Shown here piece by piece: positions 7,963-15,403 of a stretch of DNA of 22,126 bases. How positions within the stretch are numbered: the first letter of the stretch is position 1; each line of letters begins with the position of its first letter. The position numbers and the translations under genes were made by a program. Under the pieces are notes generated by a model, which saw only the letters and a list, made by a program, of their open reading frames with translations, searched no databases and was not told the DNA's origin. The DNA is from Desulfobulbaceae bacterium (GTDB lineage Bacteria; Desulfobacterota; Desulfobulbia; Desulfobulbales; SURF-16): contig JALNXE010000070.1 of the NCBI GenBank assembly GCA_023230525.1, forward strand, positions 1 through 22,126. The letters run 5' to 3'.

Positions 7963-8184
7963 TCAGTTTCCGCCAGAAAACGGCCACTGCTGCTCATGAC
8001 GCTCGACAACATAACAGAACCGGTCCCAGGAGAATTCCCTGCCGCTGACCGGGCAGCGCAGTGTCACCTTTTTCTCGTCAACATCGGCCACCAGCCAGTC
8101 CCCGCGGCGTTTGCCGTCAACGATGTGAATCTTCTCCCCTTTATGAAAAGGATACTGCTTAAAAAGCGTTACCTGATCAGCCAT
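7963..8184 (-). CDS. Small conserved-looking hypothetical protein, first gene before the CULT gene
   Basis: 73 residues from ATG 8184, preceded by GGGGAGAATCC. A longer frame goes up to 8298 but lacks a comparable ribosome site. The sequence is hydrophilic with alternating strand-like segments (GEKIHIVDGKRRGDWLVADVD, in pieces) and a central C-P-V-S-G-R-E motif, which suggests a small beta-barrel, SH3-like fold; this is only inference. I do not recognise a family. The stop is ten bases before the CULT start, and the stop codon forms part of the CULT ribosome site, so the two are very likely one transcript and could act together. Confidence 0.65.
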   Translation of the reverse strand: MADQVTLFKQYPFHKGEKIHIVDGKRRGDWLVADVDEKKVTLRCPVSGREFSWDRFCYVVERHEQQWPFSGGN

Positions 8185-8400
8185 GGATTCTCCCCGCTGG
8201 TTATGGAAAAACAACCCGCGACTCCGTTTCTCCTCATCAATTGTATTATGACAGAATACCTTGATAAAGTGAAAAATCTGCTGCGGCCATTGACACAAAA
8301 GGATTGTTAACTCCCCTCAGGCCGCAAGCCCCTTTTAACATAATATGCACCATCCTTCTTTTTTTCACCTTGTTATGGCACCGGAAAAAATTATATAAAA

Positions 8401-8428
8401 TGGTAATGAGGATGTTGACCTATTACCA
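8401..8428. promoter_or_regulatory. Stem-loop in divergent promoter region
   Basis: TGGTAAT (8401-8407) pairs with ATTACCA (8422-8428), and an inner AGG pairs with CCT, leaving one bulged G and a seven-base loop. No T-run follows, so an operator or RNA leader stem is more likely than a terminator. Confidence 0.4.
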
Positions 8429-8452
8429 CCTGTTCATCTTCACAACATATTC

Positions 8453-8473
8453 AGGAGCCGGTACGAAATAACC
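8453..8473 (+). repeat. Palindromic repeat family, copy 2 (half element)
   Basis: AGGAGCCGGTACGAAATAAC matches the start of copy 1 read on its minus strand at 19 of 20 bases (AGGAGCCGTTACGAAATAAC). The opposite end is not recognisable, so this copy seems eroded or truncated. It lies about 70 bases before the ArsC-like start. Confidence 0.5.
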
Positions 8474-8543
8474 TGTACAATTCCGAGTGTTCCGTTTTCA
8501 GAATGACTCGGGTATTTTCCACAACGGCTTATGGGGAGCAAAA

Positions 8544-8888
8544 ATGATTATTAACTGGGCATATTTCAGAAAAGGGTGCGCATCCTGCCAGAAGGCCCAG
8601 GAATCTCTCGGGCGCACGAAGGTGCAAATCAAAAAAGAGGTAAACGCTCGACAGGAGCCCCTGGAGGCACAAAAAACCTGGGACCTGCTGGCTGACAGTA
8701 ATAAGATACTGATCGCCTCAGGTAAGAAAATCAGGGAATATTCGCCAGGGCCTGACAAAAAAGAGGAAATTCTAAAAATTGTTCTCGGCCGCAGCGGCAC
8801 TCTGCGGGCGCCGACCCTGAAAATCGGCAATACATTTTATATCGGATACAGCAACGAAATGTATGATGAGTTGGTTGGCAAAGGCTGA
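8544..8888 (+). CDS. ArsC family (seleno)protein-like thioredoxin-fold protein
   Basis: 114 residues from ATG 8544 with GGGGAG six bases upstream; an in-frame Met at 8487 lies within the repeat-bearing leader and has no ribosome site. Thioredoxin fold of the ArsC/Spx type with C12-A-S-C15 near the N-terminus (FRKGCASCQKA) and the closing motif GTLRAPTLKIGNTFYIGY. This matches a family described as ArsC family (seleno)proteins, in which the first Cys is Sec in some members; here it is Cys. The set of basic residues of true arsenate reductases is not evident, so a general thiol-redox role is safer than arsenate reduction. It ends eight bases before yifB, suggesting co-transcription. Confidence 0.75.
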   Translation: MIINWAYFRKGCASCQKAQESLGRTKVQIKKEVNARQEPLEAQKTWDLLADSNKILIASGKKIREYSPGPDKKEEILKIVLGRSGTLRAPTLKIGNTFYIGYSNEMYDELVGKG

Positions 8889-8896
8889 CATTTTTC

Positions 8897-10432
8897 ATGC
8901 TAGCCAAAGTTTTCACCAGCAGTGTCCTCGGCGTTGAAGCTCTGCCGGTTGAGGTCGAAGTTGACATTGTTTTCGGCCTGCCCGCTTTTTCCACCGTTGG
9001 CCTTGCCGAAGGTGCGGTGCGGGAAAGCAAGGACAGGGTCAAGGCGGCCATAAAAAACAGCGGCTACGAATTCCCGGACAAAAAAATCACGGTCAATCTG
9101 GCCCCGGCTGACATCAAAAAAGGTGGAACCGGTTTTGATCTGCCCATCGCCCTGGGCATCCTTGCCACTGAAGCAATTGTCACCTCCGAACAACTGCAGA
9201 ATTTCGCCGTGGTTGGCGAGCTGGCCCTTGACGGCCTGGTCCGCCCGGTGCCCGGTATCCTGCCCATGGTTCTTGCCGCCCGCGCCGCCGGACTGCGCGG
9301 CATCATCGTTCCCTGGGACAACGCCGCTGAGGCGGCTGTGGTAAGCGGTATTGACGTCATCGCCATCAGCTACCTGCATCAGGCGGTTGATTTCCTGTCA
9401 GACAGAAAGGTTATCGCCCCCACGACCGTTGACCTTGACCTGCTGCTTGCCGGTCAGAGAGTTTATGATATTGATTTTTCCGAGGTCAAGGGACAGGAGC
9501 ATGTCAAGCGGGCCTTGGAGGTTGCGGCAGCCGGAGACCATAATGTACTGATGACGGGTCCGCCTGGCTCGGGCAAAACCATGCTGGCCCGGCGGCTGCC
9601 CACCATCCTGCCGGATCTCACCTTTGAAGAGGCCCTGGAAACCACCAAGATTTACAGCGTCTGCGGCCTGCTTCCCGACCGGTGCAGCCTGATGACGCAA
9701 AGACCGTTCCGCGCCCCCCATCACACCATTTCCGATGCCGGCCTGATCGGCGGCGGCAACATCCCGCGGCCCGGCGAGGTTTCCCTGGCCCATAACGGTG
9801 TTCTATTTCTCGATGAGCTGCCGGAGTTCAAAAAAAACGTGCTGGAGGTGCTCAGGCAGCCCCTTGAAGACGGTCAGGTCACCATTGCCAGGGCATCAAG
9901 CACACTCACCTTCCCGGCCCGTTTCGTTTTAGTGGCTGCCCTTAATCCCTGTCCTTGCGGCCACAAGGGGGACATCAACCACAGCTGCACCTGCACGCCC
10001 CTGCAGATCAAACGCTACGAGGAAAGACTATCCGGCCCCCTGCTGGACAGAATTGACATCCATCTGCAGGTGCCGGCCGTGCCTTTTCAGCAGGTGGCCT
10101 CTACCACGGAGGGCGAAAATTCCCGGACCATCAAGGACCGGGTCATCCGGGCGCGGGAGATCCAGAAACAACGATTTCATGGGAGAAAAGGAATTTACAG
10201 CAACAGCCAGATGAACAGTCGTGATCTGAAAAAATTCTGCAGTCTGGATAAAATCTCTCTCGACCTGCTGGAACGGGGCATGGCCCAGCTCGGCCTTTCC
10301 GCCAGGGCCTATCACCGCATATTAAAAATCGCCCGCACCATTGCCGATCTTGCCGGAAAAAAGGATATCGCCTCCGACCATATCGCCGAGGCGATACAAT
10401 ACCGCCGCCTGGACAGGAGCCGATTGCCGTGA
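8897..10432 (+). CDS. comM: YifB/ComM family Mg-chelatase-like AAA+ ATPase
   Basis: 511 residues, full length. An N-terminal Lon-protease-like S5 fold (1-170; GGTGFDLPIALGILA at 76-90) leads into an AAA+ domain with Walker A GPPGSGKT (221-228), Walker B VLFLDEL (302-308) and the arginine-bearing PLLDRIDIH near 381-389, then a C-terminal helical domain. C352, C354, C364 and C366 (CPCG, SCTC) probably bind zinc. ComM is a hexameric helicase that promotes branch migration in natural transformation in Vibrio, and the family is widespread in bacteria that are not known to be competent. Ribosome site is weak, in keeping with read-through from the gene eight bases upstream. Confidence 0.95.
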   Translation: MLAKVFTSSVLGVEALPVEVEVDIVFGLPAFSTVGLAEGAVRESKDRVKAAIKNSGYEFPDKKITVNLAPADIKKGGTGFDLPIALGILATEAIVTSEQLQNFAVVGELALDGLVRPVPGILPMVLAARAAGLRGIIVPWDNAAEAAVVSGIDVIAISYLHQAVDFLSDRKVIAPTTVDLDLLLAGQRVYDIDFSEVKGQEHVKRALEVAAAGDHNVLMTGPPGSGKTMLARRLPTILPDLTFEEALETTKIYSVCGLLPDRCSLMTQRPFRAPHHTISDAGLIGGGNIPRPGEVSLAHNGVLFLDELPEFKKNVLEVLRQPLEDGQVTIARASSTLTFPARFVLVAALNPCPCGHKGDINHSCTCTPLQIKRYEERLSGPLLDRIDIHLQVPAVPFQQVASTTEGENSRTIKDRVIRAREIQKQRFHGRKGIYSNSQMNSRDLKKFCSLDKISLDLLERGMAQLGLSARAYHRILKIARTIADLAGKKDIASDHIAEAIQYRRLDRSRLP

Positions 10433-10593
10433 CAGCAACCTGCCAGGCTGCCTACAAAAAATCCCGGCCTTATTTCCCCCAACACTATTTTTTTTAACAA
10501 ATCAGCGGGATGGGCTTTGCTTCTCAGCGCGCGATGTGTTAAAAATTTAAATGAAAATTCATTGAGCCTGTCATAATTTTTCGAGGGAGCGAC

Positions 10594-10953
10594 ATGAACA
10601 AAAGACATGAGGAACAGAGAAAGAGCACCCGCATCCCCGTTCAGTTTGATGTAACGATCCTGCACGAAGAGGATTATCTCATTTCGTTTACCCGGGACAT
10701 CTCGGCAGATGGCATGTTTATCACCACCCCCACTCCCTTGCCAAAGGGTGAGAAAATAACCATTGGTTTTACAATAGGCGCGGGAAAAGCAATTTCGGTA
10801 AAGGCAAAAATTATCTGGATAAACATGGAGGGTCCGGAGATTGACCGCGGCATGGGAGTGAAATTCATCAATGTCTCGCCGAAAATGAAAAAAAATATCC
10901 TGCTGCTGGTCAACCGCATCGCCATATTACCGGATGACGCCCCGGTGAATTAA
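10594..10953 (+). CDS. PilZ domain protein (c-di-GMP receptor type)
   Basis: 119 residues from an ATG with GAGGGAGCGAC in front. The motifs RKSTR (10-14, RxxxR) and DISADGMFI (33-41, D/NxSxxG) are the two c-di-GMP-binding elements of PilZ, and both look intact. The rest is a single beta barrel with a short helical tail (KMKKNILLLVN). Single-domain PilZ proteins usually act by binding a motility or exopolysaccharide partner. The partner is not obvious; no such gene is adjacent, though the chemosensory cluster is on the same segment. Confidence 0.85.
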   Translation: MNKRHEEQRKSTRIPVQFDVTILHEEDYLISFTRDISADGMFITTPTPLPKGEKITIGFTIGAGKAISVKAKIIWINMEGPEIDRGMGVKFINVSPKMKKNILLLVNRIAILPDDAPVN

Positions 10954-11301
10954 AGCAGCCGGCAAACCAAGGCTGACACCTTTCCATCCTGGCCGGCAAA
11001 AGAGAATCCATCCTCGGCCCGCGGCAGAAAATTTCATCGCCTCATCCTCCGCCGGTCATCCCACCCCTTGCATATTTTTCCAACCCATCCGGCAACCCGT
11101 ATGCGGGTGACGGAACATAAACGATTTTCCACCTGATTTGCCGCTTCTGTTGAACCGGCACGGCACCCCCCTCACCTTCACTTCCGGATCCAATCAGCTG
11201 AAGAAAAGATGAATCTTTTCGGGGGGAATCGGCAGAGAAACAATGGCCGGCAAGACGATAAAAAGCGAGGAGCAAATATAAAATTTCTGCTGCAAAACCC
11301 T
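10954..11301. other. 348-base intergenic region between convergent genes
   Basis: Lies between the PilZ gene (plus) and the small basic protein gene (minus). Two GCCGGC sites about 40 bases apart soon after the PilZ stop could form a weak terminator stem. A small hairpin is at 11095-11108 (ACCCG-TATG-CGGGT). Two overlapping ORFs can be read but have low-complexity products and no ribosome site. Confidence 0.45.
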
Positions 11302-11493
11302 CTAGGATTTTCGCCGTTCCGGCTGATTGCGGCGCTCACTAGGGTTGGAAAGGGAGACGATAACCCCGCTTCGCACGCTTTTTCTTCTGTCCTGTCTGTT
11401 TTTTCGCCTCTCTTTACGTCCTGCTTTTTTATAAGAAGGACTTTTTTCCGGATCCTTTTTCACAACCGGGGTCTTGCCGATAATAATATCCAT
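11302..11493 (-). CDS. Small very basic protein with repeated ERRK/DRRK motifs
   Basis: 63 residues with a strong ribosome site (AAGGAG) before the ATG at 11493. The N-terminus MDIIIGKTPVVKK is strand-like; the remainder is rich in Arg/Lys with ERRKN, DRRKSVR, ERRNQ and ERRKS units around a hydrophobic GVIVSLS core. The composition suggests nucleic-acid or acidic-surface binding, but this is inference. I have an impression of similar small proteins in related deltaproteobacteria and cannot name a family. A copy of the palindromic repeat lies just upstream, inside its likely leader. Confidence 0.6.
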   Translation of the reverse strand: MDIIIGKTPVVKKDPEKSPSYKKAGRKERRKNRQDRRKSVRSGVIVSLSNPSERRNQPERRKS

Positions 11494-11521
11494 GATTGTT
11501 CTCCTTGACTGATCGAATAAC

Positions 11522-11578
11522 TTAAAGAGCCGTTCCGAATAACTTCTTCATTATTTAACCATTTCGTTACCGCTCCTT
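11522..11578 (-). repeat. Palindromic repeat, copy 3
   Basis: Ends AAAGAGCCGT (11524-11533) and ACCGCTCCTT (11569-11578) are inverted repeats with one mismatch. On the minus strand it starts AGGAGCGGTAACGAAATGG, close to copies 1 and 2. Its total length of about 55 bases equals copy 1. It sits about 30 bases upstream of the small basic protein gene. Confidence 0.55.
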
Positions 11579-11678
11579 GTGCCGTCTCTGGCATCCAGAC
11601 GACGATATAATCTTAGCTCTTTTTATCGGCAAGGCAAAGAAAAAAATTACCTTCTATTTTTCAAAATGCATATTTTTT

Positions 11679-11695
11679 TTGGCATCCCCCTTGCA
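11679..11695 (+). promoter_or_regulatory. rpoN-dependent: Sigma-54 (-24/-12) promoter
   Basis: TTGGCATCCCCCTTGCA fits the consensus TTGGCACG-N4-TTGC with the required spacing and the GG and GC elements intact. Transcription would run toward pfpI, starting near 11706, about 205 bases before its ATG. The activator and its binding sites are not visible. Confidence 0.65.
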
Positions 11696-11705
11696 GTTCA
11701 GCGCA

Positions 11706-11776
11706 ATCCTGCCCATGGTATGCCCGCAGGTGCCGGGTCAGCAGAAAATTATCCCGGCAAAAACCTCTTTTTTTTT
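11706..11776 (+). ncRNA. Possible short sigma-54-dependent transcript
   Basis: The interval from the expected sigma-54 start to the T-run of the terminator-like hairpin is about 70 bases and has no evident ORF with a ribosome site. It could be a small RNA or a leader that attenuates pfpI. Expression is unproven. Confidence 0.3.
11728..11776 (+). terminator. Terminator-like hairpin between sigma-54 promoter and pfpI
   Basis: AGGT+GCCGGG (11728-11737) can pair with CCCGGC+ACCT (11753-11758 and 11763-11766), with an AAAA bulge on the right arm and a 15-base loop. It is followed by C and nine T (11768-11776). The stem-plus-U-run layout is that of an intrinsic terminator on the plus strand, though the bulge weakens it. 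Confidence 0.5.
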
Positions 11777-11912
11777 GTACCATATTTGCTCTTCCTGTCA
11801 TATTATTTATGCAATAATCAGCAGACAAATGTCATGTCCGGCCCTTGCTGACAACAAAGGGCCGTAACACCATTATCCAAAACCCTATCAATACCAGCAA
11901 AGAGGTGCCAGC

Positions 11913-12425
11913 ATGGCAAGAGTTGCCGTCATTATCGGTGATATGTTTGAGGATTCGGAATACACCGAACCGGCCGCGGCCCTGCGCCTGGCCGGCCACG
12001 AGGTGATCCTGGTGGGATTACAGGCAGGGCAGACGGTGCACGGCAAAAAGGAGCGCACCCCCGTGACCATTGATCTGGCCGTGCAGGATGCCCGGACGGC
12101 GGATTTCGACGCCCTGCTCATACCGGGAGGTTATTCGCCGGACAAACTGCGGGCCGAACCCCAGGCGGTGGAATTCGTCCGGCAGTTCATGCAGGACAAC
12201 AAACCGGTGTTTTCCATCTGCCACGGCCCCCAGCTGCTCATAAGCGCCAGATCGCTTAAGGGGCGGCGGTTGACCGGCTGGAAATCAATCCGGCAGGACA
12301 TCATCTATGCCGGCGCAAATTTTATCGATGAAGAGATGGTAGAAGACGGCAACCTGATCACCAGCCGCAGCCCCAAGGATCTGCCGGCCTTTATCAGGGC
12401 CTGCCTGGCAAAGCTAGCCAGTTAG
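11913..12425 (+). CDS. PfpI/DJ-1 family protein (type 1 glutamine amidotransferase-like)
   Basis: 170 residues, single domain, complete. The nucleophile elbow is C103-H104 in FSICHGPQLLI, and the N-terminal acidic residues in DMFEDSEYTEP (10-20) include the partner Glu of the family. The family includes the archaeal peptidase PfpI and bacterial stress proteins such as YhbO/YajL, with proposed chaperone, peptidase or glyoxalase/deglycase activity; the real substrate is disputed. The ATG has AAAGAGGTG upstream. The long leader with a sigma-54 promoter suggests control by a stress or nitrogen/redox-type activator. Confidence 0.93.
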   Translation: MARVAVIIGDMFEDSEYTEPAAALRLAGHEVILVGLQAGQTVHGKKERTPVTIDLAVQDARTADFDALLIPGGYSPDKLRAEPQAVEFVRQFMQDNKPVFSICHGPQLLISARSLKGRRLTGWKSIRQDIIYAGANFIDEEMVEDGNLITSRSPKDLPAFIRACLAKLAS

Positions 12426-12452
12426 CGGTAGCGGAAAGTCTTTTCCCTGCGC

Positions 12453-13565
12453 CTATTCCATGGCCTGGAATTTTTTCATGAATCTGCGGTCGATATAATC
12501 CTTGATGAGAAAGGCGAGCCGGCCGTCAAGCTCCAGCCTTCTCTTGCGCAGAATGCCGGTGCCGTCCCCCATGTTGAAGATGAGCAGGTAATCGCCGCCC
12601 GGCGAAAAGGGCTGAAGATGCCCCCCTTCCAGGGCGGCCAGCAGGTTATGAAGCAGCACGGGATTTTGGCGGACCGCGTAAACCCCTACCTTATCAAGGG
12701 GCTGTTCCAGGAAATAAATGCAGTCGCCGCCGCCGAAAATCTCAGGGAATCCGGGGCACTGCAGATACCTGTTCACCAGCAGACCGCCGTCAGGGCCAAC
12801 AGGCAGGCCGGACTCCTGGAAAATGGCGGACGGTTTCACCCCCAGGGAGAGAAAAATAAAATCCGCCTCATGCTGTTCGCCCGATTCCAGGGTGAGTCTG
12901 CCGGTAGCCACCTCCTTGACATAACCCTGCTCCAGGATGTGAATGCCGCGGCCCTGCAAGGAACGAAGCGCCTTGCGGCGGACGGATTCCGGAAAACGGG
13001 CCATGAGCTTTCTGCCGGCAAAGATATGGATATCGGCCGGATGCCGGCCATGATCACGCAGAAGCCGCCAGACGTTGCCGGCCACCTCCACGGCAGAGGG
13101 GCCGCCGCCGATGACGGCCACGGAAAACCTTCCCCGACCTGCCAGCTCGAGCAGCCTGGCCTGGGCCGCCATGAGCCGTTCAATGGGTTTTACCGCAAAA
13201 ATTCCCTCCATCCCACCCCTGACAGCGGTCTGCGGCACATGGCTGCCGGCGTTGCAGGACAGGACATCGTAGGCAATCGTCGAACCGTCTTCCAGCACCA
13301 CCTTCCGCTGCGCCGCTTCAATGCGCACCACCCTGCCGAGCACAAACCTTCCCCCCTGTTTTTCCACCACATGCCGGGTGGCGAAACGGATATCCTCCGG
13401 CTGGTAAAACCCGCCGAGCATGCCCGGCCCCATGCCGGAATAATAATGAAAGTCCGAGGGCTGAATCACGGTCACCTGATGGCCCTTTCCCAGGAAACCG
13501 CCAAGATTCGCCAAGGTCATCATATGGGCGTGACCGCCCCCCACCAGCACAAGCCGTTTCCCCAT
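12453..13565 (-). CDS. FAD-dependent pyridine nucleotide-disulfide oxidoreductase family protein (SelD-associated type)
   Basis: 370 residues. The FAD-binding Rossmann motif LVLVGGGHAHM (5-15), the NAD(P)H motif VAVIGGGPSAVEVAG (149-163) and the second FAD motif EIFGGGDC (275-282) are present. The segment YYSGMGPGMLGGFY (41-54) is typical of the group often fused to, or encoded with, selenide water dikinase (SelD), and of type-II NADH dehydrogenase-like proteins. No redox-active CxxxxC is seen near the FAD, and no C-terminal amphipathic membrane helix is evident. Electron donor and acceptor are unknown. Start supported by GGAGATAAA. It is convergent with pfpI and could follow the nitroreductase on the same transcript, although 117 bases separate them. 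Confidence 0.88.
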   Translation of the reverse strand: MGKRLVLVGGGHAHMMTLANLGGFLGKGHQVTVIQPSDFHYYSGMGPGMLGGFYQPEDIRFATRHVVEKQGGRFVLGRVVRIEAAQRKVVLEDGSTIAYDVLSCNAGSHVPQTAVRGGMEGIFAVKPIERLMAAQARLLELAGRGRFSVAVIGGGPSAVEVAGNVWRLLRDHGRHPADIHIFAGRKLMARFPESVRRKALRSLQGRGIHILEQGYVKEVATGRLTLESGEQHEADFIFLSLGVKPSAIFQESGLPVGPDGGLLVNRYLQCPGFPEIFGGGDCIYFLEQPLDKVGVYAVRQNPVLLHNLLAALEGGHLQPFSPGGDYLLIFNMGDGTGILRKRRLELDGRLAFLIKDYIDRRFMKKFQAME

Positions 13566-13682
13566 TTTATCTCCGCAGGATATTGATGGTTTCGCAAATC
13601 CGGCGGCCTGCCGGAAGAGTCAGGTTTACTATAGGCAATGATCAGGCAGGGGTCAACTGGTTCGTGGGGATCAGAGCCGGGA

Positions 13683-14594
13683 TCACTTCACCAGCTTTGG
13701 ATAGCGGGGCGCAACCGGTTTGCGGCCGCAGACCTGCTGGTATTTTTCCGCAGGATAGCCCAGGGCGATGACCGCAAAAACCGATTCCCCGGCAGGGATG
13801 GCAAGCCGGCCTTTAATAGCCGGGTCGTGCCTGATGGCCTCCACGGCAAACCCGATGAGACAGCTGCCGAGCCCCATGGCATGGGCTGCCAGCAGGATAT
13901 TCTGGGTGGCCAGCAGGGCATCTTCGGCCGGACAGCCGGCTTCATCCCTGCCCCCGACCAGCATCAGCGCTGTTGCCCCGTGGAACAGGCGATCCCGGCC
14001 CTGCTCTTGCCATTCACGCAGGCCCCGGGCAATGGTCGGATAATAGCTGCGGTAGTAGCTGCCCAGGCGGTCTCCGGCAAAAAGCCTTGATGCCAGCCGC
14101 AGCAGGGGATTTGCCGCCAGGCTGTTCAGCTTCCTGAAAAATGCCGCCACATGGTTGCCGAAGCTGACCACCGCTTCCCGTTGGTCGAGAATGGTAAATG
14201 TCCAGCCCTGGCTGTTGGTGCCGGAAGGGGCGGTGGTGCCGATTCGGACCAGGTCTGCCAACACCTCCCGGCTCACCTGCTGCCCGGTAAAGTTCCGGCA
14301 GGAACGCCGGGAACGCATCAGCCGAACCAGGCCGGCCAGATCATAATCGCCCCAGGGCAGCCAGTGCAGATCCTCTTTGAAGGTGGCAAAATCCATGGCA
14401 GCGGCGATAACCGGGACGATAACCGCCCCCACCGGGCAGACTGCCTGGCAATGGCCGCAGCTTAGGCACTCGGTCCCGCATATGGCCGCCTTATCACCAA
14501 CCAGACAGATCGTCCGGTCAGGGCAGACGGCAACACACAGACCGCAGCCGATGCATTTGCCACTGTCTATCCGCGTGGCAACCGGGCCACTCAT
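13683..14594 (-). CDS. Nitroreductase family protein with N-terminal 2x[4Fe-4S] ferredoxin domain
   Basis: 303 residues. Two ferredoxin clusters are bound by C14, C17, C20, C24 (CIGCGLCVAVCP) and C43, C46, C49, C53 (CLSCGHCQAVCP). The remaining domain is an FMN nitroreductase with the RRSCRNF start, TAPSGTNSQGW near residues 120-130 and the GLGSCLIGF motif near the end. The fusion lets reduced ferredoxin feed an FMN site directly; such proteins are frequent in anaerobes, but the physiological substrate is usually unknown. The ATG overlaps the flavin reductase stop by one base (TAATG), so the pair is translationally coupled. Confidence 0.93.
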   Translation of the reverse strand: MSGPVATRIDSGKCIGCGLCVAVCPDRTICLVGDKAAICGTECLSCGHCQAVCPVGAVIVPVIAAAMDFATFKEDLHWLPWGDYDLAGLVRLMRSRRSCRNFTGQQVSREVLADLVRIGTTAPSGTNSQGWTFTILDQREAVVSFGNHVAAFFRKLNSLAANPLLRLASRLFAGDRLGSYYRSYYPTIARGLREWQEQGRDRLFHGATALMLVGGRDEAGCPAEDALLATQNILLAAHAMGLGSCLIGFAVEAIRHDPAIKGRLAIPAGESVFAVIALGYPAEKYQQVCGRKPVAPRYPKLVK

Positions 14595-15169
14595 TACTTT
14601 TGCCGCAACCTCTTGCCCAGGGCAAAGGCCTCGCCGATCATCGGCCCCACCCCATGATATTTTCGGCCGCCAGGAGAGAAAATCATTGGTTGGAGTAAAG
14701 CGATATCGGGAATATCATTTTCACCCAGGATCTCCTCATCGGCTTTGACATCGATAATTTCGCCGATAAACTGGGTATGCAGGCCGATTTCCACGATCTG
14801 TTTCAGTTTACACTCCAGCACCAGCTGAAATTCGGCAATATACGGCGCATCAACCACGTCGCTTTTTACAGCGGTAAGCCCCACGGCAGCCAATTTGTCG
14901 ACACTCCTGCCCGAGGACAGGCCGAAATAATCAACTTCAGCGGCGTATTTTACAACTCCCACATTGACGGTAAACGCCTCGCGGGCAATGATGCAGCCAT
15001 GGGTGTAGGTCGCCTCCCGTAAGGAAACGGCAATACAGGGAGGCGCGGAACAACAGATCCCTCCCCAGGCGGCGGTCATCACATTGGCCTTGCCGTTCTG
15101 ATCATAGCTGCCGATCACCCACACCGGAGTCGGATACACCAAGGTATTGGGGCCTAATGATTTTTTCAT
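14594..15169 (-). CDS. Flavin reductase family protein (FMN-binding split barrel)
   Basis: 191 residues, complete, ATG preceded by GAGGAG. The motif WVIGSYDQNGKANVMTAAW (18-36) and the downstream CCSAPPCIAVSLREATYTH region are typical of the flavin reductase-like/flavoredoxin group, which bind FMN and accept electrons from iron-sulfur proteins or NAD(P)H. In sulfate reducers this group is called flavoredoxin, but that name is only inference here. It is the first gene of a two-gene unit with the ferredoxin-nitroreductase, so a small electron-transfer chain between them is plausible. Confidence 0.9.
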   Translation of the reverse strand: MKKSLGPNTLVYPTPVWVIGSYDQNGKANVMTAAWGGICCSAPPCIAVSLREATYTHGCIIAREAFTVNVGVVKYAAEVDYFGLSSGRSVDKLAAVGLTAVKSDVVDAPYIAEFQLVLECKLKQIVEIGLHTQFIGEIIDVKADEEILGENDIPDIALLQPMIFSPGGRKYHGVGPMIGEAFALGKRLRQK

Positions 15170-15253
15170 TTTCTCCTCACTTTCCCTGCTTGCAATTAAC
15201 TTGCTTTCAGTAAAAATTCCGAATATATATTTAAGGTTTTACATTTGACTGTC

Positions 15254-15381
15254 TCGTATTTATGCCCCTTGCGGGTGAAAACACTCTCGACAGCCGTGCA
15301 GTGCATGATATATCCCTGATTTATCGTCACGAAAATTCGGTCTCAGAACTTTTACCCTCAAGGGGTATAAATACGAAGCCG
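15254..15381. repeat. Inverted repeat element between flavin reductase and waaG genes
   Basis: The left arm at 15254-15281 begins TCGTATTTATGCCCCTTGCG and its inverted partner ends at 15376 (right arm 15350-15376), matching at about 24 of 27 positions. The pair encloses about 68 bases and occupies most of the 234-base divergent gap. The right half (15325-15381) also matches a separate repeat at 20194-20250. A weak TCGACA...TATATC promoter-like pair (about 15288-15315) lies between the arms. Possibly an intergenic mobile-type repeat, a regulator site, or both. Confidence 0.55.
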
Positions 15382-15403
15382 GCACATTTCACCATTATTA
15401 AGC

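Larger units (their letters stand above)
8185..8543. other. 359-base divergent intergenic region
   Basis: Separates the CULT unit (minus) from the ArsC-like gene (plus), so it should hold promoters for both. It contains a stem-loop at 8401-8428, a repeat half-copy at 8453 and a second possible stem at 8483-8511 (CCGAGT paired with ACTCGG). No credible ORF and no confident promoter boxes were found. Confidence 0.5.
11494..11912. other. 419-base divergent regulatory region
   Basis: Lies between the small basic protein gene (minus) and the pfpI gene (plus). It holds palindromic repeat copy 3, a TATAAT at 11606-11611 without a good -35 box, a small hairpin TCTGG-CAT-CCAGA (11587-11599), a strong sigma-54 promoter and a terminator-like hairpin. 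ORFs here lack ribosome sites and coding character. Confidence 0.5.

Noticed and set aside
8544..8888. Calling the ArsC-like gene an arsenate reductase
   Set aside because: The CxxC and family resemblance do not show arsenate activity, and no other ars genes are present.
10954..11010. Possible c-di-GMP riboswitch (GGCAAACC) after the PilZ gene
   Set aside because: Only a short motif matches; the other conserved GEMM blocks are absent.
11579..11851. Small plus-strand ORFs around the sigma-54 promoter
   Set aside because: They span the promoter and terminator, have no ribosome site and read as Phe/Tyr-rich low-complexity product.
12618..13586. 322-codon plus-strand frame opposite the FAD oxidoreductase
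   Set aside because: Shadow of a well-supported gene, with no motif or ribosome site.
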